A DNA stretch of 58,435 nucleotides, taken from NCBI GenBank assembly GCA_944384855.1, contig CALWUY010000032.1, positions 1 to 58,435 on the forward strand, given 5' to 3'. Below are positions 40,941 through 52,100 of this stretch, in pieces. The translations under genes and the position numbers were made by a program. The stretch's first letter is position 1. Every line of letters begins with the position of its first letter. Under the pieces are notes generated by a model. The model was not told the DNA's origin. It saw only the letters and a list, made by a program, of their open reading frames with translations, and made no database searches. The DNA is from an uncultured Clostridia bacterium (lineage in GTDB: Bacteria > Bacillota > Clostridia > Oscillospirales > Acutalibacteraceae).

Positions 40941-43034
40941 ATGCAAAAGAAAATACTTTCCTTGTTATTCATATCCTTATTATTATTCTCCGTTTCATCC
41001 TTTACCGCGACAGCGGAGAAATACCCATCATATAATTATCTGCAAAACGGAAAAATAACCCGCACCCCACAGGCTTTCAGCGTAAAAAACGTACTCTTCT
41101 CAGATGATTTTTCATCTGAAAGCATAGAAGGTGCACAGGATATTTTTGTTGACGGCGACGGCACTCTTTATGTGTCCGACACCGCGCACAACCGCGTACT
41201 ATTGCGCAAAAAGGACGGCACTTGCAAAAAAATAGAAGGCTTTATCTGCCAAGGTAAAGCAGATACTTTCAATTCACCGAACGGTATATTTGTTTATGAT
41301 AATCTCCTATATGTATGCGATTACGGAAACAATCGCTTAATTAAGCTTTCACTAAGCGACAACACAGCCGAGATAATAAGCAACATACAATCCGATATAC
41401 TTGACAGCGATTTCGTTTTCAGACCGAAAAAGGTCGTTGCCGACCGCTATGGTCGCGTCTACTGCGTATCCGACGGTCAGTATAACGGACTTATGGTTTT
41501 TGAAAAAGACGGAAGCTTTTCAGGATTTGTGGGTGCAAACAAAACAACCGTTTCCATTGCAGACCGCATTTGGCGTAAGCTTTCAACAAAAGCACAGCAG
41601 GCAGGACAAAGCATATTTATCCCAACCGAATTTGAGAGCGTTGCAATCGATAGTGATAATTTTGTCTATACTGTCACAAGTACGGTAGATCGCTATGCTC
41701 CGGAAGATTCAGAGCCTATACGCCGCCAAAGCCCAAACGGCGATAACATACTCTCATATAATCTTACAGACTACCCCATAGGTGATAAAATTTATTCGTT
41801 TGACAGTGAAACCTATTCCGGTCCGTCTCGTTTTCTTGATATAGATGTATGGGGCAACGGACTATACAGCGCCCTTGACCAGACGCGAAATCGCATATTT
41901 ACATACGATGCAAACGGCAGTCTGCTTTTCATATTCGGCGGAGTCGGTGAAAACGAAGGCTACTTTGCCGAGCCCAAAGCTTTAAGCTGCAGCGGCGGTT
42001 TAATCTATGTGTTAGACTCTAAGACCGGAGCGGTCACCCTGCTTGAACCTACAGAATATGCCAACCGCATAATCAACGCTACCGATTACACACGCGACGG
42101 TGATTATAACAGCGCTCTTTCGGCGTGGTCAAAGGTGCTTGATTACAATGCAAACAATGAGCTTGCATATCTTAACATATCGAGGATTCTTTTAAACCGC
42201 AACGATTATAAGGGCGCAATGGAATACGCTGTGAAAGCAAACAATCAGGCTGTATATTCCGAGGCATTTATACAGGCTCGAACTGCAATTATAGGTAAAA
42301 ACATAGGACTTATAGTTTTCGCTTTTGCATTCGTAGTTACAGCGGTTATGCTTCTCGGAAAACTGATAAAAAGAAAGCGTATTGCCGAAAGACTTTGTAA
42401 AAGAAGTGCCACAGTTGCAGCTTTAAGCTATGACCGGCATATCCTTTATGCTCCGTTTGACGGTTTTTGGGTGCAAAAACGAGAAAAAAAGGGAAATATT
42501 CTTTCAGGAGTAATAATACTATTTTTCCTTTTTTTAAGCTTTGTTCTGTCAGCGGAATTTACAGGTTTTTGTTTTTCATTGCCCGCTGACGAGCTGAGCC
42601 GTTTTAACATCTTTAAAGAGCTTGCAAAAACGGTTTTGCCTATTATGCTGTGGTGCATTTCCAACTGGTGCATTACAACACTGATAGGCGGCAGCGGTAC
42701 ATTCAAGGATATTTTTATTTCAAGCAGCACGGCGCTTATTCCATACATTTCAGCTTCACTCCTAAAGACCGTTTTAAGCCATTGCCTTTCACTGAATGAA
42801 GGCGCAGTGCTCAACATCATAATGGCAATTGGTATAGCATACTCTGCATTCCTGCTTATTGCGGCGATCTGCTCAATACATGAATGCACAATGGGCAAGG
42901 CGTGTATTACTATCCTGCTCACGGTTATAGGAATGATAGTAATAGTATTCATCGCAATTCTGTTCTTTAATCTCATTAATAAGTTCTTTGATTTTATCAT
43001 CAGCTTTTACAATGAAATCAGACTTAGATTGTAA
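40941..43034 (+). CDS. NHL-propeller membrane protein with TPR-like segment and YIP1-like domain
   Basis: 697 residues. Sec signal (ILSLLFISLLLFSVSSFTATA), then an extracellular NHL-type propeller to about residue 370: GAQDIFVDGDGTLYVSDTAHNRVL, FNSPNGIFVYDNLLYVCDYGNNRL. Next comes a TPR-like pair (YNSALSAWSKVLDYNANNELAYLNISRIL). A membrane helix near 453-473 is followed by a C-terminal bundle of about five helices with the look of YIP1 family proteins. Start follows AGGTGATACA. I recall this protein type lying next to DUF5696 genes and sugar importers in Paenibacillus and Clostridia. It may sense or assist transport; function is not established. Confidence 0.75.
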   Translation: MQKKILSLLFISLLLFSVSSFTATAEKYPSYNYLQNGKITRTPQAFSVKNVLFSDDFSSESIEGAQDIFVDGDGTLYVSDTAHNRVLLRKKDGTCKKIEGFICQGKADTFNSPNGIFVYDNLLYVCDYGNNRLIKLSLSDNTAEIISNIQSDILDSDFVFRPKKVVADRYGRVYCVSDGQYNGLMVFEKDGSFSGFVGANKTTVSIADRIWRKLSTKAQQAGQSIFIPTEFESVAIDSDNFVYTVTSTVDRYAPEDSEPIRRQSPNGDNILSYNLTDYPIGDKIYSFDSETYSGPSRFLDIDVWGNGLYSALDQTRNRIFTYDANGSLLFIFGGVGENEGYFAEPKALSCSGGLIYVLDSKTGAVTLLEPTEYANRIINATDYTRDGDYNSALSAWSKVLDYNANNELAYLNISRILLNRNDYKGAMEYAVKANNQAVYSEAFIQARTAIIGKNIGLIVFAFAFVVTAVMLLGKLIKRKRIAERLCKRSATVAALSYDRHILYAPFDGFWVQKREKKGNILSGVIILFFLFLSFVLSAEFTGFCFSLPADELSRFNIFKELAKTVLPIMLWCISNWCITTLIGGSGTFKDIFISSSTALIPYISASLLKTVLSHCLSLNEGAVLNIIMAIGIAYSAFLLIAAICSIHECTMGKACITILLTVIGMIVIVFIAILFFNLINKFFDFIISFYNEIRLRL

Positions 43035-43055
43035 TTTAGAGGGGGAAAATTATAT

Positions 43056-45548
43056 ATGAAAAGAAGAGCTTTAGCCCTGATTTCAGCAGCTATTTTTATA
43101 TTAAGTATGTATATGCCCGCCGATTGCGCCGAAGCAGATAATGTGAGTTCCGAAAAACTGCTTACCCTCCAAAATGACCGCTACTGTTTTTCAATTGACG
43201 AAAGCACTGCCTGCTTCAGAATTACCGACAAAACTTCCGGTTGCGTTTACGCCTCTAATCCTGCCAATACAGGGAAAGAAAGCGATGAATTACTTTATTC
43301 TCAGCTGACCCTCGAATACTATGAAGGGCAGAACGAGCTTTTCACGCTTAACAGCTATGAGCACAGCACAAAGCTCGGCAATACCGAAATATCGGGAGAC
43401 GGTAAAAGCATAAAGGTAACATATAATTTCGGAAAAAGTACCATTGATAGAAGTATGATACCTTGTGCATTTTTCAAGGACGATTTTGAAAAGCTTATAA
43501 AAGAGGAAGACATTGACGCTTCCCTTTTTACTTCAAGATATAAACTTACCTCTGCCGAAGACGATACGGACGGCTCTCTTGTAAAAGAGTATCCTGCGCT
43601 TTCCGACAACAAGCTTTATATTATCGGAGAATACACGCCCGACTATGCAGTAGAAAAAATATATCACCAGCTAAAAAGCAAGGGTCTGACGCTTGAAGAG
43701 CTTAAAAAATATAACGAAAAAATAGGTGTAAAGGTTGAATATAAAGAGTTCAGACAAATTACCGTACCGGTGATATACACGCTTAACGATGACGGATTCT
43801 CGGTTAAAATTCCTTGTGAACAAATAGAAATAAGCGATTCACAGACTTTGACCGACATAAAGCTTCTCCCATTCTATGATGCAGCTTCGGCAAACGAAGA
43901 GGGATATATATTACTGCCTGATGGATGCGGCGCGCTTATAAATTTCAATAATGAACGCCTTTCTCTCAAGAGCGTTTCGATACCGATATACGGTAACGAC
44001 GCAGCCATTTCCGAAACATATCGCACCGCATATGACGAACGCGCCATACTTCCTGTGTTCGGAATAAGCCGTACCGACAGAGGTAGCCTTGCAATCATTG
44101 AAAATGCAGACGCAATAGCTACAGTAAAGAGCGATATCAGCGGCAGAGTTTTCCCCTATTGCACGGTTTATCCCGATTTTAACATACGTTCCTACGAATA
44201 CATAACATTAGACTCCGTCTCAAGCAAGACCGCCTACAATATTTACAGCCAAAAAGGATATGACGACGATATAACAGTGCGATATATGCTGTTTGATTCG
44301 GAGGAATGCGGATATTCGGATATGGCAGCGGCTTACAGAAACTATCTTATTAAAGGAAAAAAGCTAACAGCTAAAAAGTCGGACGGCTACCCGCTCACAA
44401 TTGAATTGCTCGGTGCTTTCAAAAAAGCAAAAAGTTTCTTAGGCGTGCCTTACACCAAAACCTATGCACTCACGACTTTTGAAGACGCGGCATTATTTTT
44501 GAGCAGTCTGCGTTCCGATTCCATAAACGAAATAACCGTAAAATACAGCGGATGGTTTAACGGCGGACTAAGGCAGCAATATGCCTCTTCGGTAAAAATT
44601 CCAAAAGCCTTGGGCGGAGCAAAAGGACTTGATTCATTCAACAAAACTGTTAAAGCTCATAATGTTAAATGCTTCTTCAGTTCATATATGCAGACCGTTA
44701 ATGAAAACATTTTAAACCCCAGAATAAACATTTTCAGCCAATGTGCAAAATTCATCTACAAGGATGTTGCAGCCTTAAGCTCCTTTGATCCGGCAACAAT
44801 GCTTAAATCAACCGAATCAGAAGCACAGGCGGTAAAGCTCAGTCCTTCATATCTGCTGTCACCGGCACGGCTTGCCACCCATATGTCCGCATTTTCAAAG
44901 ACACTTACCAAAAAATACGGAATAAGTCCTGACTATGCGGATATCGGAAATATGCTGTATTCCGATTTTTCCTCTAAGTGCTTTTCCGATCGTCAGGAAA
45001 GCCTTAATACGATACAAAACATTCTTGATACCCAAAGCGGTTTTTCGGTAAACGGCGGAGATCTGTATACCCTTAAAAACGCGGAGCATATTTTCTCACT
45101 TTCCACTTCAAGCTCAGACAAGCTGATTTATGACTGTGAGGTACCCTTTACTCAACTTGTATTGCATGGCGTAATACCGTATTCCTGCAAGGCAATAAAT
45201 CTATCGGATGATCCTCAGAACGCACTTCTTAAGGCAGTTGAAACAGGCTCACAGCTCAACTACACGCTCGCCTTCAGGAATACCGACAAACTCAAAAACA
45301 CCGATTTTGACGGATATTACAGCGTTTCCTACGATGTCTGGAAAGAAAGCATTTACGAAAACTATAACAAAATAGCTCCTGTCCAGAAAAAGCTTGCTTC
45401 GCTTACGATTAAATCGCACCGATACCTAAAAGCGGAGGTTACTGAAACCTTATATGAAAACGGAACCCGTGCAATAGTAAATTATTCTGACGAACCTTTC
45501 TTTACCGACGGCGTAACAGTCGCCCCGCAGTCATATGAATTTGTATAG
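43056..45548 (+). CDS. Secreted DUF5696-type protein of a sugar importer cluster
   Basis: 830 residues with Sec signal (LALISAAIFILSMYMPADC). The N-terminal part is beta-rich (LTLQNDRYCFSIDESTACFRITDKTSGCVYASNP). The middle and C-terminal parts have barrel-like alternation, with YILLPDGCGALINFNN, YSDMAAAYRNYLIKG, and FFSSYMQTVNENILNPRINI. The order importer, NHL/YIP1 protein, DUF5696-type protein, second permease pair matches clusters I recall for DUF5696. The barrel-like fold suggests a glycoside hydrolase relative, but no activity is known to me. Ribosome binding site AGAGGGGGAAAATTATAT. Confidence 0.65.
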   Translation: MKRRALALISAAIFILSMYMPADCAEADNVSSEKLLTLQNDRYCFSIDESTACFRITDKTSGCVYASNPANTGKESDELLYSQLTLEYYEGQNELFTLNSYEHSTKLGNTEISGDGKSIKVTYNFGKSTIDRSMIPCAFFKDDFEKLIKEEDIDASLFTSRYKLTSAEDDTDGSLVKEYPALSDNKLYIIGEYTPDYAVEKIYHQLKSKGLTLEELKKYNEKIGVKVEYKEFRQITVPVIYTLNDDGFSVKIPCEQIEISDSQTLTDIKLLPFYDAASANEEGYILLPDGCGALINFNNERLSLKSVSIPIYGNDAAISETYRTAYDERAILPVFGISRTDRGSLAIIENADAIATVKSDISGRVFPYCTVYPDFNIRSYEYITLDSVSSKTAYNIYSQKGYDDDITVRYMLFDSEECGYSDMAAAYRNYLIKGKKLTAKKSDGYPLTIELLGAFKKAKSFLGVPYTKTYALTTFEDAALFLSSLRSDSINEITVKYSGWFNGGLRQQYASSVKIPKALGGAKGLDSFNKTVKAHNVKCFFSSYMQTVNENILNPRINIFSQCAKFIYKDVAALSSFDPATMLKSTESEAQAVKLSPSYLLSPARLATHMSAFSKTLTKKYGISPDYADIGNMLYSDFSSKCFSDRQESLNTIQNILDTQSGFSVNGGDLYTLKNAEHIFSLSTSSSDKLIYDCEVPFTQLVLHGVIPYSCKAINLSDDPQNALLKAVETGSQLNYTLAFRNTDKLKNTDFDGYYSVSYDVWKESIYENYNKIAPVQKKLASLTIKSHRYLKAEVTETLYENGTRAIVNYSDEPFFTDGVTVAPQSYEFV

Positions 45549-45561
45549 AGGAGATGGAAAA

Positions 45562-46467
45562 ATGAAACATCTTAAAATTAAAAGCAGACGCGCGGCAGCG
45601 GGATATGTTTTCATATCGCCGTTTATCGCCGGATTCTTATTCATCTTTCTTTATGCCCTTATAACCTCGGTTATGTTTTCCTGTTCGGATATACTGATTT
45701 CCGACAACGGTTATACCCTTAAGTTTGCGGGTATTAAGTATTTCAAGGATATTTTACTCGTACATCCCACCTATAACCGCTCCCTCGTAAACTCTCTGAA
45801 AAACACGCTTGTGAATGTGCCGCTTGTGATAATGTTCAGCTTTTTTATGGCTGTAATGCTCAATCAGAAGTTTAAAGGTCGTTCGTTTGTCAGAATGCTT
45901 TTTTTTACCCCAGTAATACTTTCCACGGGAATTCTTCAAAAGATGGACAATTTCAGTGCGCTTCAGGGCGGACTATCCGGTGCCTCAGTTGAAACCTCAA
46001 TATCAGGGTTTACGGGAATATTTGATCTCGGTTCAATTCTTCTCTCGCTAAATATTGCACCTAAAGTAGTGCTTTACATCACATCGGGTGTCGAGTCGAT
46101 ATACCAAATTATTAATCTTTCCGGTATACAGATGCTTGTCTTTCTTATGGCATTGCAATCCATATCGCCATCGCTTTATGAGGCGTCTGCAATCGAGGGG
46201 GCTACCGCTTGGGAGAATATGTGGAAAATAACCTTTCCTATGGTATCTCCTTATATTCTTACTAATGTAGTGTATACGGTTATCGACAGCTTTACATCCT
46301 ACAACAACCCGGTTATGGAAGAAATTCAAACTGTATCAAAGGGCAGTTCTCTCAACTATTCGTATCTTACGTCTATGTCGCTTGTATATTTTCTTCTTAT
46401 CGCGCTGTTGCTTATTGTAGTAAGCGTAATACTCTCGAAAGCGGTGTTTTATAATGACAACAAATAA
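45562..46467 (+). CDS. Sugar ABC-transporter permease (MalF/LplB type), second pair
   Basis: 301 residues from ATG 45562, preceded by GAGGAGATGGAAAA; the frame extends upstream into the DUF5696-type gene but without a signal. AAAGYVFISPFIAGFLFIFLYALITS is the typical first helix. The EAA loop reads LYEASAIEGATAWENMWKITFPMVSP near residues 203-228, with Glu in place of Asp (EGA). About six helices. Overlaps the next gene by 14 nt. A likely partner for the solute-binding lipoprotein at 28459-29757, which has no adjacent permease. Confidence 0.88.
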   Translation: MKHLKIKSRRAAAGYVFISPFIAGFLFIFLYALITSVMFSCSDILISDNGYTLKFAGIKYFKDILLVHPTYNRSLVNSLKNTLVNVPLVIMFSFFMAVMLNQKFKGRSFVRMLFFTPVILSTGILQKMDNFSALQGGLSGASVETSISGFTGIFDLGSILLSLNIAPKVVLYITSGVESIYQIINLSGIQMLVFLMALQSISPSLYEASAIEGATAWENMWKITFPMVSPYILTNVVYTVIDSFTSYNNPVMEEIQTVSKGSSLNYSYLTSMSLVYFLLIALLLIVVSVILSKAVFYNDNK

Positions 46468-47407
46468 AAACAAAGCACTTTCAAAAAAAGTCACCAAAGT
46501 TTCCGTATCGGTTTTCAGGTATGTCATCGTCTTCGGGATTTCATTTTACATTGTTTATCCGCTTATATTAAAATTTCTTTATATGTTTATGGCAAAGCAG
46601 GACATTTACGATATAACCGTGGTAATGGTACCAAGGCATTTCAGTCTTGATAATCTCAAAGTTGTAATAGAGGAAATGAATTATTTTACTTCCCTTCTAA
46701 ACACGCTTGTTTTTTCCTTTTTTATAGCGTTACTGCAAACATTTTTCTGCTTTGCCGTCGGTTACGGGTTTGCAAGGTTTGAATTTCCGCTTAAAAAATT
46801 TTGGTTTGCCATGGTAATGCTGACATTGCTCATACCGCCGCAGGTAATAATAGCTCCGCTTTATATGAAATTCCGCTATTTTGATTTGCTCGGATTTTTA
46901 TCCGCCTTTTTGCCGCACCGCGGAGTAAATCTTATAGGCACACCGTTTCCGTTCATTTTATCATCTGTAACCTGCGTAGGATTGAGAAACGGTCTTTTCA
47001 TCTTTATAATACGGCAATTTTTCCGTGGGGTTCCAAAGGAATTTGAAGAAGCCGCAAATATTGACGGTGCCGGATTTGCTTCAACATATTTCAGAATAAT
47101 GCTGCCGAATGCTCGCTCTCTTGCGGTTACTGTAACCTTATTTGCCTTTGTTTGGCAGTACACCGACATATTTTATACCTCCTGGTACATGCCGAACGCA
47201 AACCTGCTTTCAGTAAAGCTCAACTCACTTGCAATAAATCTTCAGTCGCGCATGATGGCAGCTAATGTTGCTACGGTAGACAGCGCTTACACAAATCTTA
47301 TAAATTCCACCGGTTCGCTGCTTGTAATACTACCTATACTGCTTATTTACTTTGTTTTACAAAGGCAGTTTACTGAAAGTATTGAAAGAAGCGGTATTGT
47401 AGGATAA
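46454..47407 (+). CDS. Sugar ABC-transporter permease (MalG/LplC type), second pair
   Basis: 317 residues. Helices at the N-terminus (FRYVIVFGISFYIVYPLILKFL) and later, with the EAA loop EFEEAANIDGAGFASTYFRIMLPNARS near residues 195-221. Translationally coupled to the preceding permease. No ribosome binding site stands out because the start is inside that gene. It completes the second importer of the locus. Confidence 0.88.
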   Translation: MTTNKNKALSKKVTKVSVSVFRYVIVFGISFYIVYPLILKFLYMFMAKQDIYDITVVMVPRHFSLDNLKVVIEEMNYFTSLLNTLVFSFFIALLQTFFCFAVGYGFARFEFPLKKFWFAMVMLTLLIPPQVIIAPLYMKFRYFDLLGFLSAFLPHRGVNLIGTPFPFILSSVTCVGLRNGLFIFIIRQFFRGVPKEFEEAANIDGAGFASTYFRIMLPNARSLAVTVTLFAFVWQYTDIFYTSWYMPNANLLSVKLNSLAINLQSRMMAANVATVDSAYTNLINSTGSLLVILPILLIYFVLQRQFTESIERSGIVG

Positions 47408-47442
47408 AATAGAAGTAATAAATACGGTGGGAAGTGCTTAAA

Positions 47443-49152
47443 ATGCTATCTAAGCTTAAAAATTGCATTAAGCGGATGCGTATGTCCGACTTTGTTGTGC
47501 TTATATTGCTTATATGCTTTATCTTTTTCATTTTGTTTTTTTGCTTGTTTGTAAGCTTTTACGGAAAAACCGTGGCAAAGAGCAATCTGCAATACAACCG
47601 CAACATAAGCGACATATATACCGACAAGCTCGACAATTCCCTTTCTACACTTATTAAAAGTGCTTCGTCGCTTTGCAACAACAGTGAAGTTATCGAATAT
47701 GTGGAAAATCTTTCTTCAGGTACCAAGAAGCCTTCCGGCAGTCTGTTGTCCTTAGTAAATCGTTTTTTCACCCTCAATCTTGATGTATACGATCTTATAA
47801 TCAGTGACGGAACAAATTACCAATCTTTTTACATAAAAGGAGCAGCGCTTGCTTCTTTCCCCTCTCTTAAGGCTAATGATATGTCTGTAAAAACCGCATA
47901 TGTAAACAACAGTCCTGTTTTACTTGTTCCCATTGAAATAAAAAAAGATACTCGAAAAATAGGTTGGTGCTATATTGTAATATATCAGGATATGCTTAAA
48001 AGCGTATTTAGAGATGAAATGAGCATAGGCAATACCGAGTGTTATATCATTTCTGACAGTATGCAAATGCTTGCAAGCCCGGCGGATGTAGAAGGAAGCA
48101 AGACCTCCGTGCTGCTTTCCTCTGTAATTGAAAAGAACCGCGGCAATGAATTTACCGTTCAGATAAACGGAAAGGATTATTTTGTAAATACAAGCGCGCT
48201 CACGCTCGACGGTCTTTATTTATACTGCATTACACCGTGCAGCATAAAACTGAGCGTTATATTTACCGAGGGCTCTCACCTGCTGGTTCTTATATGCCTT
48301 GCACTGCCGTTGTTGTTTTTGATAGTGTTTATCTTTTTAAGCTCTCTCAACAAATCCATTCACAGTCTTTTAAAATTCATTGCAGACAGAAAGGGCGGAC
48401 TTAAAACAGAGCGGCCGCAGTTATTTTCGTACGAGCTTAATCTTGTTATCGGAAAAATCGATGATATGATTGAAAGCATAAAGCTGTTGCAGGATGAAAA
48501 CCTTAAAATACAAATACTTCACAGAGAAACGAGACTAAAAGCCCTGCAAAATCAACTTAATCCGCATTTCCTTTTTAATACTCTGAACTGTATGATAGGA
48601 ATGGCAAGGGTATACCATGCGGTAGAAATAGAAAAAATGGGATTGTGTATGGCAAGAATCACACAGTATTCCCTCTCTCAAAACCTCCTTACCACCGTAA
48701 AGAGTGAGCTTGAGGTAATCGGCGATTACCTTAATATTCAGCAGACCCGCTTTCCTGACCGCTTTGTTTGCAAAATTGATGTAGACGAAAAACTACTTGA
48801 CAGAAATATTTTGCGTTTTTCCTTACAACCCATAGTGGAAAATGCAATAAAGCACGGTCTTGAGCCGCTTGAGGAAGGCGGAAAACTTACAATCAGCGGC
48901 AAGCTTTCAGGAAACGATGCGGTATTTATTATAGCCGACAACGGAGTAGGCTTTGAACCGGAAGCATTTTCCGAACTAAAAAATATCCTCCGCTCTGAAA
49001 GCAGAGAACGCATTGTCAGCAGCGGTTGCGGAATAGGAATACTGAACATAAACAACAGAATAAGACTTTATTATGGTGATGATTACGCTCTTAATATCGA
49101 AAGTATAAAAAACGGCGGCACATCTGTTACCGTGCGGATGCCGTTGCAATAA
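47443..49152 (+). CDS. YesM-type sensor histidine kinase
   Basis: 569 residues from ATG 47443 (GTG 47434 is possible but would sit on the ribosome binding site GGTGGGAAG). Two membrane helices (about 15-40 and 275-302) enclose an extracellular sensor domain. After a HAMP-like linker comes the His_kinase box LQNQLNPHFLFNTLNCMIGMA with the phosphorylated histidine of LNPHFLFN, near 382. The ATP-binding domain shows PIVENAIKHGLE (N box), ADNGVGF (G1) and GCGIGILNINNRI (G2). These kinases pair with AraC-type regulators such as that at 29759-31231. The gene directly follows the permeases, so it probably senses sugar or binding-protein state. Confidence 0.9.
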   Translation: MLSKLKNCIKRMRMSDFVVLILLICFIFFILFFCLFVSFYGKTVAKSNLQYNRNISDIYTDKLDNSLSTLIKSASSLCNNSEVIEYVENLSSGTKKPSGSLLSLVNRFFTLNLDVYDLIISDGTNYQSFYIKGAALASFPSLKANDMSVKTAYVNNSPVLLVPIEIKKDTRKIGWCYIVIYQDMLKSVFRDEMSIGNTECYIISDSMQMLASPADVEGSKTSVLLSSVIEKNRGNEFTVQINGKDYFVNTSALTLDGLYLYCITPCSIKLSVIFTEGSHLLVLICLALPLLFLIVFIFLSSLNKSIHSLLKFIADRKGGLKTERPQLFSYELNLVIGKIDDMIESIKLLQDENLKIQILHRETRLKALQNQLNPHFLFNTLNCMIGMARVYHAVEIEKMGLCMARITQYSLSQNLLTTVKSELEVIGDYLNIQQTRFPDRFVCKIDVDEKLLDRNILRFSLQPIVENAIKHGLEPLEEGGKLTISGKLSGNDAVFIIADNGVGFEPEAFSELKNILRSESRERIVSSGCGIGILNINNRIRLYYGDDYALNIESIKNGGTSVTVRMPLQ

Positions 49153-49172
49153 AACACAGGAGTTGTTAGTAT

Positions 49173-52100
49173 ATGAAAAAGCTTATAACATTTATTTTAA
49201 GCTTTGCAATGTTGGTGCAGTCGCTTTCAGCAATGGCGACCGGCATATCCGTCTACCCTAATTTAAGTGAAAGCAGTTCAAAAACTGCGCCAAACGGTTC
49301 TTCGGCATTCTATAACTTATACTTCCCCGAAAGTGTCAGGGCCTACCAAAAACTTGAAATCACATTTGATATTAATATTTCCTATACTAATCCGTTTGAC
49401 CCGCAGGAAATCTTGGTGGACGGTGTATTCACATACCCCGACGGCAGTATTTCCCGTATTCCGGCATTTTATAGGCAGGGCTTTAAGTCTAAAGACCCAA
49501 ATACAACTCTTATGACCTATAATCCGAATATGTATGTCACAGACGGAACAGACGGATGGTGCGTAAGATTCAGCGGAGCACAGGAGGGACTGCACAGCTT
49601 TCATATAACGGCAACCGACAGCACAGGATACGTATACACAAGCGAAGAATACACTTTTACCGTTTCACCGGGCGACAGTAAAGGCTATGTGACGGTCTCT
49701 CCCTACAATCCGGAGTATTTTATAAACAGTGCTGATGGTTCACTTTTTTACGGCAGCGGTTCAAACCTTGCTTGGGTAAGAGAGCCTTTTACATCAGAGC
49801 CTACGCATTTAAGCTATGAGTATTTTCTCGGCAAAATGAAAGAGAATGGCTGTACCCTTACGCGTATTTGGCTTTGCCACTGGGCTTGGCTTGAATGGAC
49901 TCCCGAAGCAAATGACCCTACTACCAGCGGCTATTCCGGAGTAGGTTATTACAACCAATATATTTCCTCTGCTCTTGATCATATTTTTGAACTCTGCGAA
50001 GACTACGGAATAAGACTTATATTAACTCTCGACGACAACAATGAGCATATTACCGATACAGACAGCTATGATAGCTGGAAATACAATCCATATAACGCGG
50101 AAAATGGAGGTCCTGTCGAAACTCCGGAAGATTATTATTCAAATACTCAGGTAAGGAAGCTTTATAAAAACAGGCTCCGTTATATAATAGCACGCTGGGG
50201 ATATTCAGACAGCCTTATGTCGCTGAACCTTTGGAACGACGAAACAAATCCGACAGACAGCGTAATAGATTATCTTGATGAGCTTAACAGCTACACAAAA
50301 GAACTGACCGCGAACTTCCGCCCGCTGCTCTTCGGCTCCAATTATAAGTATTCAGCAAACTCCGTGCTTGATTATTCAACGCAAAGCACATCCGACGGAA
50401 CCAAACCGTCTTTAACCCAAGAATGTTATTACACAGACAACACTGCATATTTCAAAAACACGCTTCGACGCACTCTATGGAAGGATTTTTTCTCTAAAGG
50501 CGCTTCCGCAATGGTGTGGAGCCATGATACTGTTGATGAAACCGACAGTTGGGATATTTTCACTTCTCTCACCCGTTTCGCCCAAAAAATTCCGCTACAC
50601 CTTTATAAATACAATGACAGTTACAGCATTAAAAGTTTTGTAGACAGTTGGGATGTAGGAGGAGTAACACCAGAATTTACAGTTAAAAACGGGAAGCTCG
50701 CCTTTAAAAACACAAAAGCTGGTATTACCAGCTTTGCTGACATCAAGCTTACTGTTACCACTTTGCCTAAAAACGCAGTAGGGCTCGCCTTTGACTATGA
50801 TATGCACGAAAACAAAACCGACGCTATTTTCAGAATAAGCCTTAATTCAGACAGCGGAAGCGCATATATGCCGTGGTACGGGAAAGCATATAGCTTCACC
50901 GATAACAGCGGTACAGAAAATTCATTAACTGTCAGTGGCAGCAATCAGTGGAGTTCTTGGCTTAGCATTTCCGCTGAAACATCGGGTAGCTTTACTATTC
51001 CGCTTAACTCGCTTCATTGTCCGGAAAGCGAGCTTAAAAACAATGACGTGGAAGACAAATATAAAAACAATATATTTTCTGACACAGGTTGCTTTTCATT
51101 TATTATTCAGCAGCAAAGTGTTTCACACGACGGAGTAACCGCTTATGTCGACAATATACGTTGGATATTGGAGGACGGAAGCTCTGTTTGTGCACAGGAT
51201 TTCACCTCGTATAAGGCTGAAAATGCTTTATCCGCCGAATATACCGACAGCGGCACAGACTCATGGCGTGTAATAAAGGCTCGTCCTCTCGGCGATGTTG
51301 CTTGGGGCGAAAAAGCGAATGAAAACAATTTTTATATAAATGAAAATGATAACGATATGCTTTTAGAGGGTATCTCAGGACTGCTGTACGGCACTAATTC
51401 CGACAGAGTAATTTTAAAAAATGACCCGACCTTTATCATAGAAGCCAATACCGGCGGAGAAATGATAATTGAATTATCGGAAATCGGTTCAGGGACAAAT
51501 ACGCTATCCATATCAAGAGACGGCATTATGCTTTCAGAAACCGAATTCTCCGGCGGCAGGCGCGAGCTTAACAATGAAGAACGATATATAACCGTTTCAC
51601 TTATTCCGGGGATAAACCGCATAACGCTTTCAAACAGCGGTCACGACTGGATATCCGTTTCCGGTTATTATTTTAAATTCATTTCATCAAATCCCAAAGA
51701 CAGCGTGTATATAAAACGGCTTATAAATGAAAATCAGCAGCTTGCACTGATTATGAACACTAAAAGTGGCGAGGTTTACGAGAGCATTGCCGGTCAGACT
51801 TGTCAATCGGCTTTTAATGTTCAGATACCGTTTTATGAGCTTTCCGACGGCGATTACCGCCTTGAAATAAGCGATACAGCCGACGGCAAAATCATAAAAA
51901 AAGAAAACCTGACCGTAATTGGAGGTCAACTTACTGTAACGGTAGATAAATTAGATGATATGCTCGCTGTAAAGCTTACACGAATACGTCCTTTCGGCGA
52001 TGCAAATTCCGACGGTTATATCGACATACGCGATCTTGTCCGTTATAAACGTTATCTTGCAGACGACCGCATTACCATCAATACAGAGCTTGCCGATGTC

